Source: Acidimicrobiaceae bacterium (lineage in GTDB: Bacteria; Actinomycetota; Acidimicrobiia; Acidimicrobiales; RAAP-2). From it: a stretch of DNA of 5,839 nt. Numbering within the stretch: the stretch's first letter is position 1; every line of letters begins with the position of its first letter. The stretch is from NCBI GenBank assembly GCA_003133005.1, contig PKZI01000152.1, positions 1,477 through 7,315 of the forward strand, read 5' to 3'. This document shows positions 4,533-5,839 of this stretch, piece by piece. A model generated the notes under the pieces. The model saw only the letters and a program-made list of their open reading frames with translations. It searched no databases and was not told the DNA's origin. The position numbers were made by a program, and so were the translations under genes.

Positions 4533-5839
4533 ATGACTTCGATACCGCATTATGTCAACGGCGAGCGAGTGATCGGCGAAGATGTCTCTCCGGTCTACAA
4601 TCCCGCGACGGGAGAAGTGAGCGCGATGGTGCCGGTGCCCGATGCGGCTTTTGTCGATGACGTCATTGCGACCGCGCAGGAAGCGTCGCACACGTGGCGT
4701 GAATCCTCGCTCTCTTCGCGCACGAACATTCTTTTCACGTTTCGTCAACTGCTCGTCGCTCACGCCGACGAGCTCGCCCAAATCATCACTAGTGAGCACG
4801 GTAAGACACTGCCCGACGCGCACGGCGAGCTCGCGCGCGGCCTCGAGAACGTCGAATACGCGTGCGGGCTCACCGAACACTTGAAGGGTGGCTTTTCGAG
4901 CCAGGTCGCCGACGGCGTGGATGTGCATTCGGTGCGTGAACCGGTGGGCGTGGTGGCGGCCATCACACCATTCAATTTCCCATCAATGGTGCCGTTATGG
5001 ATGAGCGCCAATGCACTGGCAACCGGCAACACCGTGGTGCTCAAACCGTCCGAGCGCGACCCGTCGGTGTCAGTTCGACTCGCCGAATTGCTCACTGAGG
5101 CGGGTCTCCCCAAAGGAGTGTTTAACGTCATCCAGGGCAACGCGAGTACGGTCAACCAACTACTCGTGCACCCAGGGATCGACGCAATCAGTTTCGTGGG
5201 CTCGACGCCGGTCGCGCGTCACGTCTACGAAACCGGTATCGCACACAACAAGCGGGTCCAAGCACTAGGGGGTGCGAAGAACCACATGGTCGTGCTGCCT
5301 GACGCGGATCTCGACATCGCCGCCGACGCCGCGGTGAACGCCGGCTTCGGAGCGGCGGGAGAACGTTGCATGGCGATCAGTGTCGTGGTTGCGGTGGGCA
5401 ACATCGCTGACGAACTGATTTCGAAGATCACTGACCGCATGGACAAACTAAAGGTGGGCGCGGGCAGTGATCCCGCGAGCGACTTCGGTCCGGTGATCAC
5501 GCAGGAGCATCGCGACCGAATTGTCGAGTACGTAAAGTCCGCTCCTGACGACGGCATCGAGGTCGTACGCGATGGCACTGCACTCGCATCGACGCCGGGA
5601 TTCTTCGTTGGCCCTTGTCTGCTCGACGGTGTTCGGCCCGGCATGAAGTCCTACGACGACGAGATCTTCGGTCCCGTCCTCGGCGTGGCGCGCGTGGGGA
5701 ACTTCAGCGATGCGATCGATCTCATCAACGCCAACCCCTACGGCAACGGCACCGCGATCTTCACCAGCAGCGGAAGCGCGGCGCGCATCTTTCAGCGCGA
5801 CGTCGAAGTCGGCATGATCGGCATCAACGTGCCGATCCC
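4533..5839 (+). CDS. mmsA: CoA-acylating methylmalonate-semialdehyde dehydrogenase, 3' truncated by window edge
   Basis: This enzyme oxidises methylmalonate semialdehyde (and malonate semialdehyde) with NAD+ and CoA to propionyl-CoA or acetyl-CoA, in valine or myo-inositol catabolism. The ATG at 4533 has AAAGG 8 bases upstream, and 435 codons are present with no stop. Family members are about 490-500 aa, so roughly 60 residues lie beyond the edge. Visible landmarks: N-terminal YVNGERV, ITPFNFPSMVPLWM with oxyanion N148, VVLKPSERDP, ISFVGSTPVARHVY, VQALGGAKNHMVVLPDADLD, GERCMA with catalytic C279, and DEIFGPVLGV. Ala244 replaces the general-base Glu of hydrolytic aldehyde dehydrogenases (ELGG becomes ALGG). 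This is the known hallmark of the CoA-dependent MMSDH subfamily, as are the PLWM and GGAKNHM segments. The last visible residues, GMIGINVPI, are the usual start of the C-terminal region. The gene is probably intact and cut only by the window. Confidence 0.95.
   Translation, partial: MTSIPHYVNGERVIGEDVSPVYNPATGEVSAMVPVPDAAFVDDVIATAQEASHTWRESSLSSRTNILFTFRQLLVAHADELAQIITSEHGKTLPDAHGELARGLENVEYACGLTEHLKGGFSSQVADGVDVHSVREPVGVVAAITPFNFPSMVPLWMSANALATGNTVVLKPSERDPSVSVRLAELLTEAGLPKGVFNVIQGNASTVNQLLVHPGIDAISFVGSTPVARHVYETGIAHNKRVQALGGAKNHMVVLPDADLDIAADAAVNAGFGAAGERCMAISVVVAVGNIADELISKITDRMDKLKVGAGSDPASDFGPVITQEHRDRIVEYVKSAPDDGIEVVRDGTALASTPGFFVGPCLLDGVRPGMKSYDDEIFGPVLGVARVGNFSDAIDLINANPYGNGTAIFTSSGSAARIFQRDVEVGMIGINVPI

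Noticed and set aside
4509..4928. 139-codon minus-strand open frame antisense to mmsA
   Set aside because: It covers the mmsA start and N-terminal region, where the plus strand is unmistakably an aldehyde dehydrogenase. It has no motif of its own.
5459..5477. CGCGGG / CCCGCG inverted repeat with 7-base loop
   Set aside because: A short GC-only stem within mmsA coding sequence, expected by chance at this composition.
5225..5644. 139-codon minus-strand open frame rich in Ser and Ala
   Set aside because: It is antisense to the catalytic region of mmsA and its composition mirrors that gene's codons.
1..5839. Possibility of a defence island, biosynthetic cluster or mobile element
   Set aside because: Every gene is a recognisable enzyme or rescue factor from common chromosomal families. 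There is no transposase, integrase, toxin-antitoxin pair, repeat array or composition shift that I can see.

Overview
The window reads as a compact bacterial chromosome segment, most likely from an Actinomycetota member. An acidimicrobial-type lineage would fit, but that is inference. The grounds are moderately high GC (near 60% by eye), frequent GTG starts, an actinobacterial-style aldose 1-epimerase (PWPNRI...HGLVRW), a DUF2236/MpaB-type oxygenase and a TesB-like thioesterase. Coding density is very high: the only real gaps are two short divergent spacers (about 57 and 63 bases), and no stretch of 300 bases lacks a gene. I saw no tRNA, rRNA, insertion sequence, CRISPR array or phage gene.

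Layout, left to right. A 5'-truncated DUF2236 oxygenase gene (+) runs off the left edge and ends at 669. It meets tail-to-tail a minus-strand pair made of an aldose 1-epimerase (2299 to 1388) followed by an SDR oxidoreductase (to 666), joined by a TAGTG stop/start overlap. A 57-base divergent spacer (2300-2356) carries a perfect inverted repeat, CTGGTC-ACC-GACCAG, next to a TAACTTA element that reads as a TAnnnT -10 hexamer on both strands. surE (+) follows and overlaps the stop of arfB tail-to-tail. arfB is downstream of a double-hotdog thioesterase gene on the minus strand, with 11 bases between them. A second divergent spacer (4470-4532) leads into mmsA (+), which is cut by the right edge after 435 codons.

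The genes look like ordinary housekeeping and catabolic functions, not one pathway: sugar anomer interconversion plus an NAD(P)-dependent dehydrogenase, nucleotide clean-up (SurE), rescue of stalled ribosomes (ArfB), acyl-CoA hydrolysis, and CoA-acylating oxidation of methylmalonate semialdehyde (valine or myo-inositol breakdown). I found no convincing new multi-gene system. The points most worth a second look are small: a 21-base-pair interrupted hairpin at the end of the thioesterase gene just before arfB, the operator-like palindrome with a symmetric -10, and the stop-on-stop packing of both convergent gene pairs.
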